Shown: positions 1 through 6,826, numbered from the stretch's first letter. The stretch: DNA of 16,157 nt from an uncultured Collinsella sp. (GCA_900547345.1 URGG01000043.1:1-16157); one strand, 5' to 3'. Notes: generated by a model from the letters alone, not told the origin. Program-made: numbers and translations.

Positions 1-24
1 AAAGGACCCCTTTGCAGAGGTCCT
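1..24 (-). terminator. Rho-independent terminator after tRNA-Phe
   Basis: On the minus strand an 8-bp stem (AGGACCTC with GGGGTCCT, one G-T wobble) closes a TGCAAA loop and is followed by Ts at the window edge. It begins 14 nt after the tRNA 3' end, where a terminator for a single-tRNA transcript is expected. The T-run is cut by the window edge, so its length is unknown. Confidence 0.75.
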
Positions 25-37
25 AGTCAATTCAAGG

Positions 38-110
<73 letters not shown>

Positions 111-121
111 ATTTGAGGTGT

Positions 122-170
122 GCCTTGTTTCAAGGCTTGATTAGTATAACCAAGGACGCGTTCCGGTCAA
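122..170 (-). promoter_or_regulatory. tRNA-Phe promoter with UP-like tract and leader hairpin
   Basis: The minus strand reads TTGACC (165-170), a 16-nt spacer and TATACT (143-148), close to the sigma-70 consensus. Upstream of the -35 box lie A and T tracts (about 176-195) resembling an UP element. Between the promoter and the tRNA the transcript can form a perfect 6-bp hairpin, GCCTTG-AAA-CAAGGC (122-136). A 7-bp inverted repeat, AACCGAG (169-175) with CTCGGTT (203-209), brackets the AT-rich tract and may be chance. Confidence 0.8.
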
Positions 171-233
171 CCGAGAATTTTAAAAAAGTTTTTGAGCACA
201 GCCTCGGTTCTATAAATCGGCACGTCAGAGGCA

Positions 234-521
234 TCAGCCGGCAGCAAGAAGTTTTTCACTCAGAGCCGCACGGGCAAACTCACTTGGCGTCATCCCCTCG
301 GCAGCCGCCCGTCGACGAATGGCCTCCTTCATTCCCAGAGGAATCTTGACCGACAGCGTTGCCGTCCCCTCACCTGAGAGCGGGGGCCGTCCACGCACGA
401 TCCCACCAACGGTGTGTTCGCCATCCGGAAACTCTCCGCGCTCGTACGACTCGCACCACGCGTCAATCATTTCATCCGTTACAACCTGACCATTAGCGGC
501 CGTATACGTCTTGCCCATCAT
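234..521 (-). CDS. Ribbon-helix-helix antitoxin-like protein
   Basis: This 95-aa protein is probably the antitoxin and autorepressor of a two-gene toxin-antitoxin operon. The C-terminal part, about residues 53-93, has the ribbon-helix-helix pattern: a strand (TATLSVKIP) and two helices (MKEAIRRRAAAEG and TPSEFARAALSEKLL). Proteins of this type dimerise, and the strands bind the DNA major groove. The N-terminal half is acidic, with a helix (TDEMIDAWCESYERGEF) followed by a GRPPL turn, and probably contacts the toxin. The start is the first of two adjacent ATGs. It overlaps the TGA of the upstream gene as ATGA and has AGAGGGG just ahead, which suggests translational coupling. Pairing and fold are supported by sequence; toxicity and neutralisation are inferred. 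Confidence 0.75.
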   Translation of the reverse strand: MMGKTYTAANGQVVTDEMIDAWCESYERGEFPDGEHTVGGIVRGRPPLSGEGTATLSVKIPLGMKEAIRRRAAAEGMTPSEFARAALSEKLLAAG

Positions 522-748
522 CGACCCCTCTGCCGAGCTCGCTCGATCTCTTGCCAGAATTTCTTCTGAACCGGAGACAGGGCATGAATAATGAGCCATC
601 CACGAATTAGTTCGACCGCAACAAGTTCCACACTTCGACCATCTGGAAGCCATCCAATGGCAAGCCATCTCGGCGGCTCGTCCTCCGACTCGCGGCGAAT
701 GCACTCAGTAACCGCGAACCAGGCACCTAGCACCTGCTTTTCCGTCAA
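518..748 (-). CDS. Small putative toxin of a toxin-antitoxin pair, N-terminus probably frameshifted
   Basis: The open frame encodes 76 aa rich in Trp and charged residues, with beta-like segments (PRWLAIGWLPDGRSVELVAVE, then GWLIIHA) and a basic C-terminal helix (VQKKFWQEIERARQRGR). I do not recognise a catalytic motif. Size, position and the 4-nt overlap with a ribbon-helix-helix gene point to the toxin of a type II module. The only start in this frame is TTG at 748, without a good Shine-Dalgarno. A good one (GGAGGAG, 791-797) stands 7 nt ahead of ATG 783 in another frame. That frame stops at 745-747, overlapping the TTG as TTGA. One extra A in the AAAAA run (753-757 region) would join them into one protein of 88 aa. 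So this may be a frameshifted toxin, a slippage-controlled gene, or a coupled leader peptide plus toxin. Confidence 0.6.
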   Translation of the reverse strand: MTEKQVLGAWFAVTECIRRESEDEPPRWLAIGWLPDGRSVELVAVELIRGWLIIHALSPVQKKFWQEIERARQRGR

Positions 749-783
749 GTGTTTTTGGCGTTCAGATGGATCTCAACATCCAT
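745..783 (-). other. 12-codon ORF: leader peptide or detached toxin N-terminus
   Basis: ATG at 783 has an optimal ribosome-binding site (GGAGGAG, 7-nt spacing) and reads MDVEIHLNAKNT before TGA. The stop overlaps the TTG start of the toxin-like frame by 3 nt. Restoring one A in the preceding A-run would continue this ORF into that frame as ...LNAKKHLTEKQVL. It is therefore most likely the true start of the toxin gene, separated by a frameshift or sequencing error. A coupled leader peptide is the alternative. Confidence 0.5.
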
Positions 784-808
784 GCATCTTCTCCTCCATC
801 TTACCCAA

Positions 809-838
809 TTTCGTATGACGAAAGTCCACTGTCGCCAA
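809..838 (-). promoter_or_regulatory. Promoter and operator-like palindrome of the toxin-antitoxin operon
   Basis: The minus strand carries TTGGCG (833-838), a 17-nt spacer and TACGAA (810-815). A perfect inverted repeat, TTTCGT-ATG-ACGAAA (809-823, plus-strand reading), lies on top of the -10 box. Ribbon-helix-helix antitoxins usually repress their own operon through such palindromes, so this is the likely autoregulatory site. The promoter starts only 3 bp after the DUF192 stop codon and no terminator is visible, so readthrough from the tad operon is possible. Confidence 0.6.
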
Positions 839-841
839 TTC

Positions 842-1201
842 TTAAGCCGGCACGCGTTGGAGAGCAGGGGTCGAAACAATGATTGAAGGACGCTCTAGTA
901 CGGCCCAGGCGCCGGGGCAGGAGCACATGCGCCAAGGGCGGACGTTTTCGTAGCGCGCGAGGATATTGCCGTCGCGATCGATGAAGGCGATGTCGATGGG
1001 ATAGGCCATAAAACACGTATGGACCGAAGAGCAGCGTGGAAACGCCATGACGAGCGGCAGGCCGTTGGCGGCAACCGGACGCCGTCCCAGCATGCCGCGC
1101 AGGCGCACGACAAACGACTCCGCCACCACAAACTCGGCCGGCGTCCAACCCAGTCTGTTGAGTGCCCGCGCGTAGACGATGTAGGACGAGACCGCGGTCA
1201 C
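842..1201 (-). CDS. DUF192 family protein
   Basis: This 119-aa protein matches the DUF192 family: an N-terminal FVVRLRGMLGRRP segment, then LPLVMAFPRCSSVHTCFMAYPIDIAF with the typical H-T-x-x-M-x-x-P-I-D core, then IDRDGNI and a C-terminal ...GAWAVLERP. The family has a small beta-barrel fold and no established biochemical role. The GTG start at 1199-1201 overlaps the upstream tadE stop as GTGA, with GGGGGTGG 4 nt ahead, so it is translated as the last gene of the pilus operon. The ORF stays open far upstream inside tadE, but that part is only the shadow frame. No signal peptide is seen, and its Cys content (HTCFM, RMCSCPG) is higher than usual for the family. Confidence 0.8.
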   Translation of the reverse strand: MTAVSSYIVYARALNRLGWTPAEFVVAESFVVRLRGMLGRRPVAANGLPLVMAFPRCSSVHTCFMAYPIDIAFIDRDGNILARYENVRPWRMCSCPGAWAVLERPSIIVSTPALQRVPA

Positions 1202-1674
1202 ATGACCACCCCCGGACGCCATGGATCGACCGTCACCGCACGCTCGTGCGACAACGTTGTCGGCGCCCCCAGCGAAACGCCAGCGATGCTGAGAAAAGTC
1301 GGCCACGGCTCATAGTGCATGGTGCAGGTGTAGGTCCTAAACGTACCGGATAGGGAGAGCAGGCCACCATCCGATGCCTTCGCGCCTTGTTCGCTCGACA
1401 CTTCGATCTGTAAGTCATAGCCTTCCATGGCATTCAGAATTTGAGTCTGAACCGTCGCCGAGGCATCGGCAGAGCTTTCGTCGCCCTCCCCCTCCGACGC
1501 CACGGCATGCGCTAGCACGATGTCGGGCACCACGCGGTCGAAGCGCGCGACAGCGCTGGCAAAGATCATGACGTTGTACACGATGAGTGCCGGCACCAGC
1601 AAAACGGGCGTAACCACTGCCATCTCCACCGTCGCTTGGGCGCGCTCCTCGCGCAGACGCATGCGGATACTCAT
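1198..1674 (-). CDS. tadE: TadE-like pseudopilin
   Basis: At 158 aa it has the layout of a TadE minor pseudopilin: a short basic leader (MSIRMRLREERA), a prepilin-type motif QATVE, and one hydrophobic helix (about residues 18-40) that would anchor the processed protein. The extracytoplasmic remainder is rich in Ser, Thr and acidic residues. Cleavage is predicted between Ala12 and Gln13, with Glu at +5. TadE proteins are processed by the Tad prepilin peptidase and help pilus assembly or secretion. The ATG shares its A with the TAA of the tadG-like gene (TAATG), and GGTGGG precedes it. It is the second full-length tadE-type gene in the operon; the other lies on the far side of tadG. Family assignment rests on the N-terminus only. 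Confidence 0.75.
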   Translation of the reverse strand: MSIRMRLREERAQATVEMAVVTPVLLVPALIVYNVMIFASAVARFDRVVPDIVLAHAVASEGEGDESSADASATVQTQILNAMEGYDLQIEVSSEQGAKASDGGLLSLSGTFRTYTCTMHYEPWPTFLSIAGVSLGAPTTLSHERAVTVDPWRPGVVM

Positions 1675-3827
1675 TACGACCCACCGCCCAGAGCGCCAAC
1701 CAGCGTGGCGACATCGACGGTGAGCGGGATGGATCCGCCGCCGGGCAGAGGAATCTCCGCAAGTGTGAACACCGTACCGCTAATGGTGCGTTCGACTTGA
1801 TATTCCAACGCCTCGCAAAGCGCCTTGGGATCGGTCACGCCCAACGGAATACTTCGCAGTTTGTCTTGCGCTTGAGAGAGACCCGCAATGTCAGACCCCG
1901 GACTCTTAATGATATTGGCGGAATCGGTCAGCACCGGCTTTCGCAGGCGCAAGTCGCACGGTTCCAAACCCAGCGCCGCCACGGACGCCGAAACGGTATC
2001 GCCGAGCCACGATGCGATGGAGCCCAACGCGCCGCTGCCCCCTCCTAGGCCTTTAATCATCTCGTCCATAAGTTCGTCGGCTGAGCCTTGGATATCACCG
2101 TATCCCACGAGTAGCCGTCCCCAAACATCCATGACGCCGTCGAGCACGCCGGCAACGCCGCCCGAGCGTTCCTTCAATGTCGAGAAAAATCGCGAAAGCA
2201 CGTTGTTTTGCGCCGTCGCCTCATCGGGCGCCAGCACCGCGGCAGAGATAGCACCGCGATCGCCAAGCCTGACTGCCGCGTTAAACGAGGAGTTAAGTTG
2301 ATCGGGGCTGGTAATGTCACCCGAAACTGCAAAGGCGACCACGCCGTTGCGGCCAGGTGGGGCGATACGCGGGCGCTCGCCGGAAAGCGCTTTAATGGCC
2401 TGGTCAAACGCATTGCCCGCACGGTCGGCCTCATCCTCGGTCTGACGCTCAAGTTCGAGTTCTTTGTTGCGGCATTCGACGTAGTCTTCCAGAGCCTCTT
2501 TGAACTTATCGAAGTGGTACTCGAAGCCCCTTTCGACAGAAGTCGTTGCAATCGCAACGTACCCTAAAGACGACACACCGAAATGGCATTCGCTACACGT
2601 TTCGTGACCGTCAAAATCTGCGACGGATGCCAGCCCACCCGGCTTTCCTTTTTTGTAATTTGGACAGTCAGTCCCATAATGCAAATAGGTAACTTTATCT
2701 ACTTCACTCGTGGGCCAACGCGCATCGGTATAGAGTTCAGTCGTCCGCGCCTCATCTGGATTTCGCGGAAGGAAAGGGATGCGGGCGGAAACTTTGCCGT
2801 CCTTTTCAGTTATATATGCCCGCTCGACTTCTTCGCCCGCATAAGCGAAGAACACCTTTCGTGCAGCAGAATCTGCCTGTTTTTCCGGACCCTCGCCAAG
2901 CGGTTTCTCATTTGCCAGGCGCTGGCGATAGTAGGCCTTCGCGCGATCGAGCGCCACTTGCGGTTCCCACGTAACGCTCGAAGCGTAATGCGGATTTTGA
3001 GCACCAGAGAGATCCGTTAGACTTTTCACACGCTCCCACATGCAAGAACAGCTGCTGACCGAGCCCTTGTCAGACCCGCCACAATCCGCCAGCCAAGCGC
3101 GCTCTTTAGCCTTCGCCGTGTCCTCAGAAGCCTTCCGCAGCTCCTCGGCCGCACGCTCTAAATCATCTGATGTGTCTTTAATGGTATCGGTCGAGATCTC
3201 TGACCCTTTGAGCGCAGCGAAGTCCGACTCGGATGTCCTGGGCACGGCAAGCGCCGTACCGGTATAGGCCACACTATCGGTATCCTGCGCCGACACCGCC
3301 TGCGTGGCACGCGCGGCAATCAGATACGGCAGAGCCGTCTCGATTTTCTGCAAGCCTTCCGATGCGCTTTTGGCAAACTTGTTGCGCGTTTTAATGATCT
3401 CAATCCCGGTGTCGACCATATTGCCGGCAACTGGTTCGGCACCTGGGATGAGAATGGCAACCAGGCCCGTCCCGATTGTGGCAAACCCCGCTAGCCCCAG
3501 ACTCAAGATGCTCGCATCAACCACCGTGGCAGCCGTGTGATAGGACGACACCACGTTGGCACCCGCCAGCGCGCCGCTATCGGCCGCCACCTGGGTATCC
3601 CCGGCACGCGACATGCTCCATATCGCCGCGGTCGACGAAAACAACAACGTGAGCACCACTAGGATGACCACGGCAGAAGAAAGCGTGGTGTAGGCACCGT
3701 CTTCGATAAACAGGTCGATACCGGCGCGGCCCATAAAGCCGCCTCGCTTGCGATGGCAGCTCGGACGGCGCGTCAAAACGCATCTAGACCAGAAACGCTT
3801 AATCCCATGCAGCAATCCACGAATCAT
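1674..3827 (-). CDS. TadG-like large surface protein of the Tad locus
   Basis: This is a 717-aa protein with a long basic N-terminus, a transmembrane helix at about residues 48-72 (SSAVVILVVLTLLFSSTAA) and, right after it, DTQVAADSGALAGA, which matches the AADSAALAAA-type signature of Tad/TadG N-terminal domains. A second hydrophobic stretch follows (about 106-128), then a likely coiled coil (about 216-246). A Cys-containing region has Cys at about 249, 260, 262, 388, 411 and 414, the last two in a CSECH motif. The C-terminus is Gly-rich. It is much longer than usual TadG. The ATG at 3827 was chosen for its strong Shine-Dalgarno (GGAGGGAG); the ORF reaches 102 nt further upstream without such a site. 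It overlaps the upstream tadE-like gene by 29 nt. TadG-type proteins are thought to be cell-surface or pilus-associated; the role here is inferred from context. Confidence 0.7.
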   Translation of the reverse strand: MIRGLLHGIKRFWSRCVLTRRPSCHRKRGGFMGRAGIDLFIEDGAYTTLSSAVVILVVLTLLFSSTAAIWSMSRAGDTQVAADSGALAGANVVSSYHTAATVVDASILSLGLAGFATIGTGLVAILIPGAEPVAGNMVDTGIEIIKTRNKFAKSASEGLQKIETALPYLIAARATQAVSAQDTDSVAYTGTALAVPRTSESDFAALKGSEISTDTIKDTSDDLERAAEELRKASEDTAKAKERAWLADCGGSDKGSVSSCSCMWERVKSLTDLSGAQNPHYASSVTWEPQVALDRAKAYYRQRLANEKPLGEGPEKQADSAARKVFFAYAGEEVERAYITEKDGKVSARIPFLPRNPDEARTTELYTDARWPTSEVDKVTYLHYGTDCPNYKKGKPGGLASVADFDGHETCSECHFGVSSLGYVAIATTSVERGFEYHFDKFKEALEDYVECRNKELELERQTEDEADRAGNAFDQAIKALSGERPRIAPPGRNGVVAFAVSGDITSPDQLNSSFNAAVRLGDRGAISAAVLAPDEATAQNNVLSRFFSTLKERSGGVAGVLDGVMDVWGRLLVGYGDIQGSADELMDEMIKGLGGGSGALGSIASWLGDTVSASVAALGLEPCDLRLRKPVLTDSANIIKSPGSDIAGLSQAQDKLRSIPLGVTDPKALCEALEYQVERTISGTVFTLAEIPLPGGGSIPLTVDVATLVGALGGGS

Positions 3828-4335
3828 AATCTCCCTCCAGCCATTCGGGACGCGATTGATACGAGACATCGACCTTAAGCTCAACGTAGCCGCCCTCGGC
3901 GGTACCACCCATAGCCTGCGCAAACGCACCGATCACAGGCAACGGCTTGACCTCGCCGGAAACGGACACGGACGAGACACCACCCGCACCGGCCCGGCCA
4001 AGCTCGATATCCCACGACAACGGCCCGCCGGCATGAAAGATCGAAACGTTGGGCACTGCGGCAAGCCGGCGGCGGGTGAACTCCTTAAGATCGTCGTCCT
4101 CCGCCGTCGTCGTGGTCATGAGCCGCGCGGTCTCGGCAGCGGCAGACTCCATGACCGCGCGCGTATAGAGCAAACACACCGGTTGCAGTGCGAGAAGAAT
4201 GAGCATCAGAAACGTCGGCAGCAAAAAAGCAGCCTCGACCGTAGACTGCGCCCGGTCCTCGCGCGTGATATCAATACAACGCGATGTCCTTAGCGCCCGC
4301 AGCGGCGTCGATAACCGACGTCGAGGCAACGCCAT
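3799..4335 (-). CDS. tadE: TadE-like pseudopilin, start uncertain (ATG 4335 or ATT 4275)
   Basis: The recognisable protein begins at REDRAQSTVEAAFLLPTF, a prepilin-type leader and helix, followed by a second half with TAEGGYVELKVDVSYQSRP. Cleavage is predicted after Ala in RAQSTVE. The only ATG in frame (4335) adds about 20 unexpected basic residues, has no good Shine-Dalgarno, and overlaps the preceding gene by 65 nt. A start at ATT 4275 would overlap that gene's TGA as ATTGA, has AAGGA 11 nt ahead, and gives 158 aa with a leader as short as that of the 72-aa pilin-like neighbour. I list the ATG version for safety but think ATT is quite possible. Role: minor pseudopilin of the Tad system, inferred from family and position. 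Confidence 0.7.
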   Translation of the reverse strand: MALPRRRLSTPLRALRTSRCIDITREDRAQSTVEAAFLLPTFLMLILLALQPVCLLYTRAVMESAAAETARLMTTTTAEDDDLKEFTRRRLAAVPNVSIFHAGGPLSWDIELGRAGAGGVSSVSVSGEVKPLPVIGAFAQAMGGTAEGGYVELKVDVSYQSRPEWLEGDYDSWIAAWD

Positions 4336-4489
4336 GGGATGCCGCCCGCTCAACCAGCGCCGCCAAGTGCCCATCGGTGCCAGCACGCCAAAGCCCCGCA
4401 ATCGCCAGCACGATCGATAACAGCGCCACCGTGACGATGGCGTATTCGACCGTCGCCTGGGCAGATTCCTCGCGCAGGACGTCATGCAT
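4271..4489 (-). CDS. Small Flp/TadE-like pilin protein
   Basis: This 72-aa protein is a short leader (MHDVLREESA), the prepilin motif QATVEY, a hydrophobic helix of about 22 residues (AIVTVALLSIVLAIAGLW) and a short polar tail. The EY at +5/+6 is typical of Flp pilins, and the predicted cleavage after Ala10 would leave about 62 aa. It differs from the main Flp at 5018-5251 in the residues after the helix, which are more polar and carry a longer Ala/Ser-rich tail. It could be a second, minor pilin or a reduced TadE. Start choice is secure: ATG with AAAGGAGGGG, which is embedded in the end of the upstream gene and 1 nt from its stop. It ends inside the next gene's start region. Confidence 0.75.
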   Translation of the reverse strand: MHDVLREESAQATVEYAIVTVALLSIVLAIAGLWRAGTDGHLAALVERAASHGVASTSVIDAAAGAKDIALY

Positions 4490-4490
4490 T

Positions 4491-5054
4491 TCACGACCCC
4501 TCCTTTGAGCTTATTGTTTGCGGGGCCAGGCGCACCGCGCGCAGACGACACGAAGCATCGCCAGTATCCGCGGCAACCGTCACCATATCGACCCAGCCGC
4601 GCCCATCGCGCACAATGGCGCCCCATACGTTACCCTTAATATCGAGATAGCCGCTCAGGGCGAGCTGGGCCGTTGGCACCTCGCGGTAGGCGCGTAACAT
4701 ATCCGCCGCTGCCTCGGTCATCGGTCGGTCCTCGGACCATGCAAGCCGGACCGCAATCGCGTTGTCCTCAGGCGAATCCGTCGCAGTGCCAGACCGCTTG
4801 TCGAGCATCCGCAGAAAGGTTTGCGCCGTGACAGCGACATCCGAATCGTCCGCATCTCGCATCTCATCTTTTTGAGACGCCACCGCCGAATCTGAGCCCG
4901 AATCGAAGGCGGCCCCAGGACGCTGCTGCCGCGCGGCGTTTAGCCCCCAAACCGCCACTGCCACCGCCACAACCACACAGGCAAACACCAGCAGTGCGCC
5001 GACAGGCCGCCTACCCTCTACAGGCTGTTGATGCCCTCGCTGATAGCGTTCCAT
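4491..5054 (-). CDS. Membrane-anchored protein of unknown function in the tad operon
   Basis: I do not recognise a family. The 187 aa comprise a short basic cytoplasmic tail (residues 1-17, with RRP just before the membrane), one transmembrane helix at about 18-38 (VGALLVFACVVVAVAVAVWG), a Ser/Asp-rich acidic linker at about 48-75, and a soluble C-terminal domain. That domain has a helix (AQTFLRMLDKRSG) and beta-like segments (AQLALSGYLDIKGNVWGAIV, GWVDMVTVAA). N-in topology with the domain outside the cell is likely. It sits between the major pilin and the second pilin-like gene, so an assembly or conjunction role is plausible but unproven. The start at 5054 overlaps flp by 37 nt; no later in-frame start lies ahead of the helix. 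Confidence 0.65.
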   Translation of the reverse strand: MERYQRGHQQPVEGRRPVGALLVFACVVVAVAVAVWGLNAARQQRPGAAFDSGSDSAVASQKDEMRDADDSDVAVTAQTFLRMLDKRSGTATDSPEDNAIAVRLAWSEDRPMTEAAADMLRAYREVPTAQLALSGYLDIKGNVWGAIVRDGRGWVDMVTVAADTGDASCRLRAVRLAPQTISSKEGS

Positions 5055-5251
5055 AGATCTTGGACCTTGCCCTTAAATGCGACAATGGCAATGATGGCGA
5101 TCACCACGAGCACGCCGACCAAGATGGCGTATTCGGTGGTGCCCTGCGCACTCTCCTCCTGCAGCAGCTCCCCGGCATGCTGGCGAGCGCGAATTGACTG
5201 GCAAACAGCCCAGCTCCAGACCTTGCCAGCAACGTCAGTCATCGTGTTCAT
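5018..5251 (-). CDS. flp: Flp major pilin
   Basis: This 77-aa protein is the clear major-pilin candidate. It has a long leader of about 34 residues, the motif ESAQGTTEYAILVG (Glu at +5 and Tyr at +6 of the predicted mature protein), a strongly hydrophobic stretch VLVVIAIIAIVAF and a polar C-terminal segment (KGKVQDLWNAISEGINSL) typical of Flp pilins. The predicted mature pilin is about 43 aa, a normal size. The cleavage site reads Ala-Gln instead of the usual Gly-X. The ATG has an excellent Shine-Dalgarno (GGGAGGA) 5 nt ahead, just after the tadC stop, as expected for an abundant structural subunit. The leader is longer than in most Flp pilins. Confidence 0.85.
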   Translation of the reverse strand: MNTMTDVAGKVWSWAVCQSIRARQHAGELLQEESAQGTTEYAILVGVLVVIAIIAIVAFKGKVQDLWNAISEGINSL

Positions 5252-5261
5252 GTATTCCTCC

Positions 5262-5903
5262 CTACATCATCCCGCCTGCTCCCAACAGCGGGCCCAATAT
5301 GGACAGAAGCAACGCCGGCAAGATGAGTGTGCCGGTGGGAATCAGCAGCTTGACGGGCGCACGCTCGATCTCGCGCTCGACCGCGGCGCGATGAGCCGCA
5401 CGGATCTCGCGACTTTGAGCGGCCAGTGTCTCGGCAAGTGGGGCACCCAGAGCGAGCGCCTGCCCCACCGTGATGGCAAAGGTCTCGAGCGCTCGCACGT
5501 CCAGGTCGCGTGCGGCGGCCAACAACTCGTCCTCACGCGTGCCCACGCCCACCTGCCATGCCATGCAGGCCCGCTCAAGTCGAAGAGCCAGCACTGACCG
5601 GCGGTTGGCGCAGAAAATCTCAAGCGCCGCATCAAACGAAAGACCGGCCGAAAGACCCAAGCGCACAACATCGATCATCTCGGACACTTCGCCGAGCGAT
5701 ACTCGCGCCGGGCCGCCCGCTCCAACCGCGCCCTTCATTCGCGCGGTCAGAGCATCGACCACCGAGCGACCCGCGGCAGCGACCAGCACCGCCTCGCGCT
5801 TGCAGGCCTCTGCGATCTTGCGTGCATCCGCCCGATCCAAACCCGTCGCGACAAATGCACTCAGAGCGCACAGGCAAGCCGCAACTGCAACCAGGGCGCT
5901 CAC
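5262..5903 (-). CDS. tadC: TadC-like inner-membrane platform protein
   Basis: A 213-aa member of the type II secretion F family. It has an N-terminal hydrophobic helix (VSALVAVAACLCALSAFV), a cytoplasmic helical region with EVSEMIDVVRLGLSAGLSFDAALE and ETFAITVGQALALGAPLAETL (the paired GLSAGLS / ALGAPL pattern of this family), and C-terminal membrane helices around IPTGTLILPALLLSILGPLLGA. It should form the platform with TadB and be driven by TadA. The GTG start (5903) overlaps the tadB stop as GTGA; the longer open frame upstream is a shadow of tadB. It is followed at 10 nt by flp. The assignment to TadC rather than TadB rests on position and size. Confidence 0.85.
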   Translation of the reverse strand: MSALVAVAACLCALSAFVATGLDRADARKIAEACKREAVLVAAAGRSVVDALTARMKGAVGAGGPARVSLGEVSEMIDVVRLGLSAGLSFDAALEIFCANRRSVLALRLERACMAWQVGVGTREDELLAAARDLDVRALETFAITVGQALALGAPLAETLAAQSREIRAAHRAAVEREIERAPVKLLIPTGTLILPALLLSILGPLLGAGGMM

Positions 5904-6826
5904 AGCTCCACCCGCATAATGCGCCTGATAACCACCAGGGCAACGGCGTTGAGGGCAAGACCCAGCGCCACAGCGCCCGCGCCGGCAGGCGTCGCAAGAC
6001 CGCGACGAAAATCTGCCGAAAGCAGCGCCAACACCGCGCACATGCCCGCCGGCATCGCCGCGACCATATGCGCAGACATGCGAGCCTGCGACGTCTTGAC
6101 ATCCAGGCGGCGCTTGAGCTCAATGCGCTCCCCCACCATGCTCGACGCCTCGGACAGTAAGTCGGCAAGCGGAGCACCGGTGCGCTGAGACACCTTAAGC
6201 GCCAAGGTCACAAGCGAAAGACCGGGGGCGTCGATGCGCACGAGCAAGTCATCGAGCGCATCGGTCGCCGAGATGCCGCAATCGATCGCCGCCGCCACCC
6301 GCAAAAACTCGGTATGCACCGGCTCTTGCGCATGAGCGCCCACAAAGCGCATGCCCTGGGCCAGCGAATGTCCCGAGGCAAGCGACATGGAAAGTGCGGT
6401 AAACGCCTCGGGCATGGCCTCTTCTGCATCGTGTTGCTCGCGCCGGCTCTCAAAGCCATCCCGAGCGGCGCCAGCGGCAATCGGAGCAACAAGTCCCAAG
6501 GCAAATCCGAGGGGCGATAACGACACCATCGTTAGTAAAACGCAGCAGACACCGCTCGATAGCAGCAGAAACGCCAAACGCCCCGAAGCATCTTCGATCA
6601 CGAGGCCAAGGCGATGCACCGGAGCCAGCGATGCCCACGAACGGGCGATCTTTTTCAGCAGATCGTTTTCCACCAGCTCACGCGGCAGCTTCTCTGCCGC
6701 CGTCTCGAGCGCCTGACGCGCCAGCTCCGCCGGCGGCACCTGCGGCACACGAGGTTCCGCCCCGCACGCCGTCGCAACAGAAAACCCTGCCAAACCCCCT
6801 ACGACGAGGGGCACAGCGACCTCCAT
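5900..6826 (-). CDS. tadB: TadB-like inner-membrane platform protein
   Basis: This 308-aa protein is the first of the two type II secretion F family members. A hydrophobic N-terminus (about 3-20), a pair of membrane helices (about 84-121), a cytoplasmic F domain (EAFTALSMSLASGHSLAQGM ... GAPLADLLSEASSMV, with RRLDVKTSQARMSA) and two C-terminal helices (about 255-300) fit TadB. It should build the cytoplasmic-membrane base of the pilus machine with TadC. The ATG has a strong Shine-Dalgarno (GAGGAGGTGG) and overlaps the tadA end by 28 nt. Confidence 0.85.
   Translation of the reverse strand: MEVAVPLVVGGLAGFSVATACGAEPRVPQVPPAELARQALETAAEKLPRELVENDLLKKIARSWASLAPVHRLGLVIEDASGRLAFLLLSSGVCCVLLTMVSLSPLGFALGLVAPIAAGAARDGFESRREQHDAEEAMPEAFTALSMSLASGHSLAQGMRFVGAHAQEPVHTEFLRVAAAIDCGISATDALDDLLVRIDAPGLSLVTLALKVSQRTGAPLADLLSEASSMVGERIELKRRLDVKTSQARMSAHMVAAMPAGMCAVLALLSADFRRGLATPAGAGAVALGLALNAVALVVIRRIMRVEL

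Noticed and set aside
2583..3020. A 145-codon plus-strand frame inside the tadG-like gene
   Set aside because: No recognisable motif, and the opposite strand is a continuous gene with start signals and a membrane helix.
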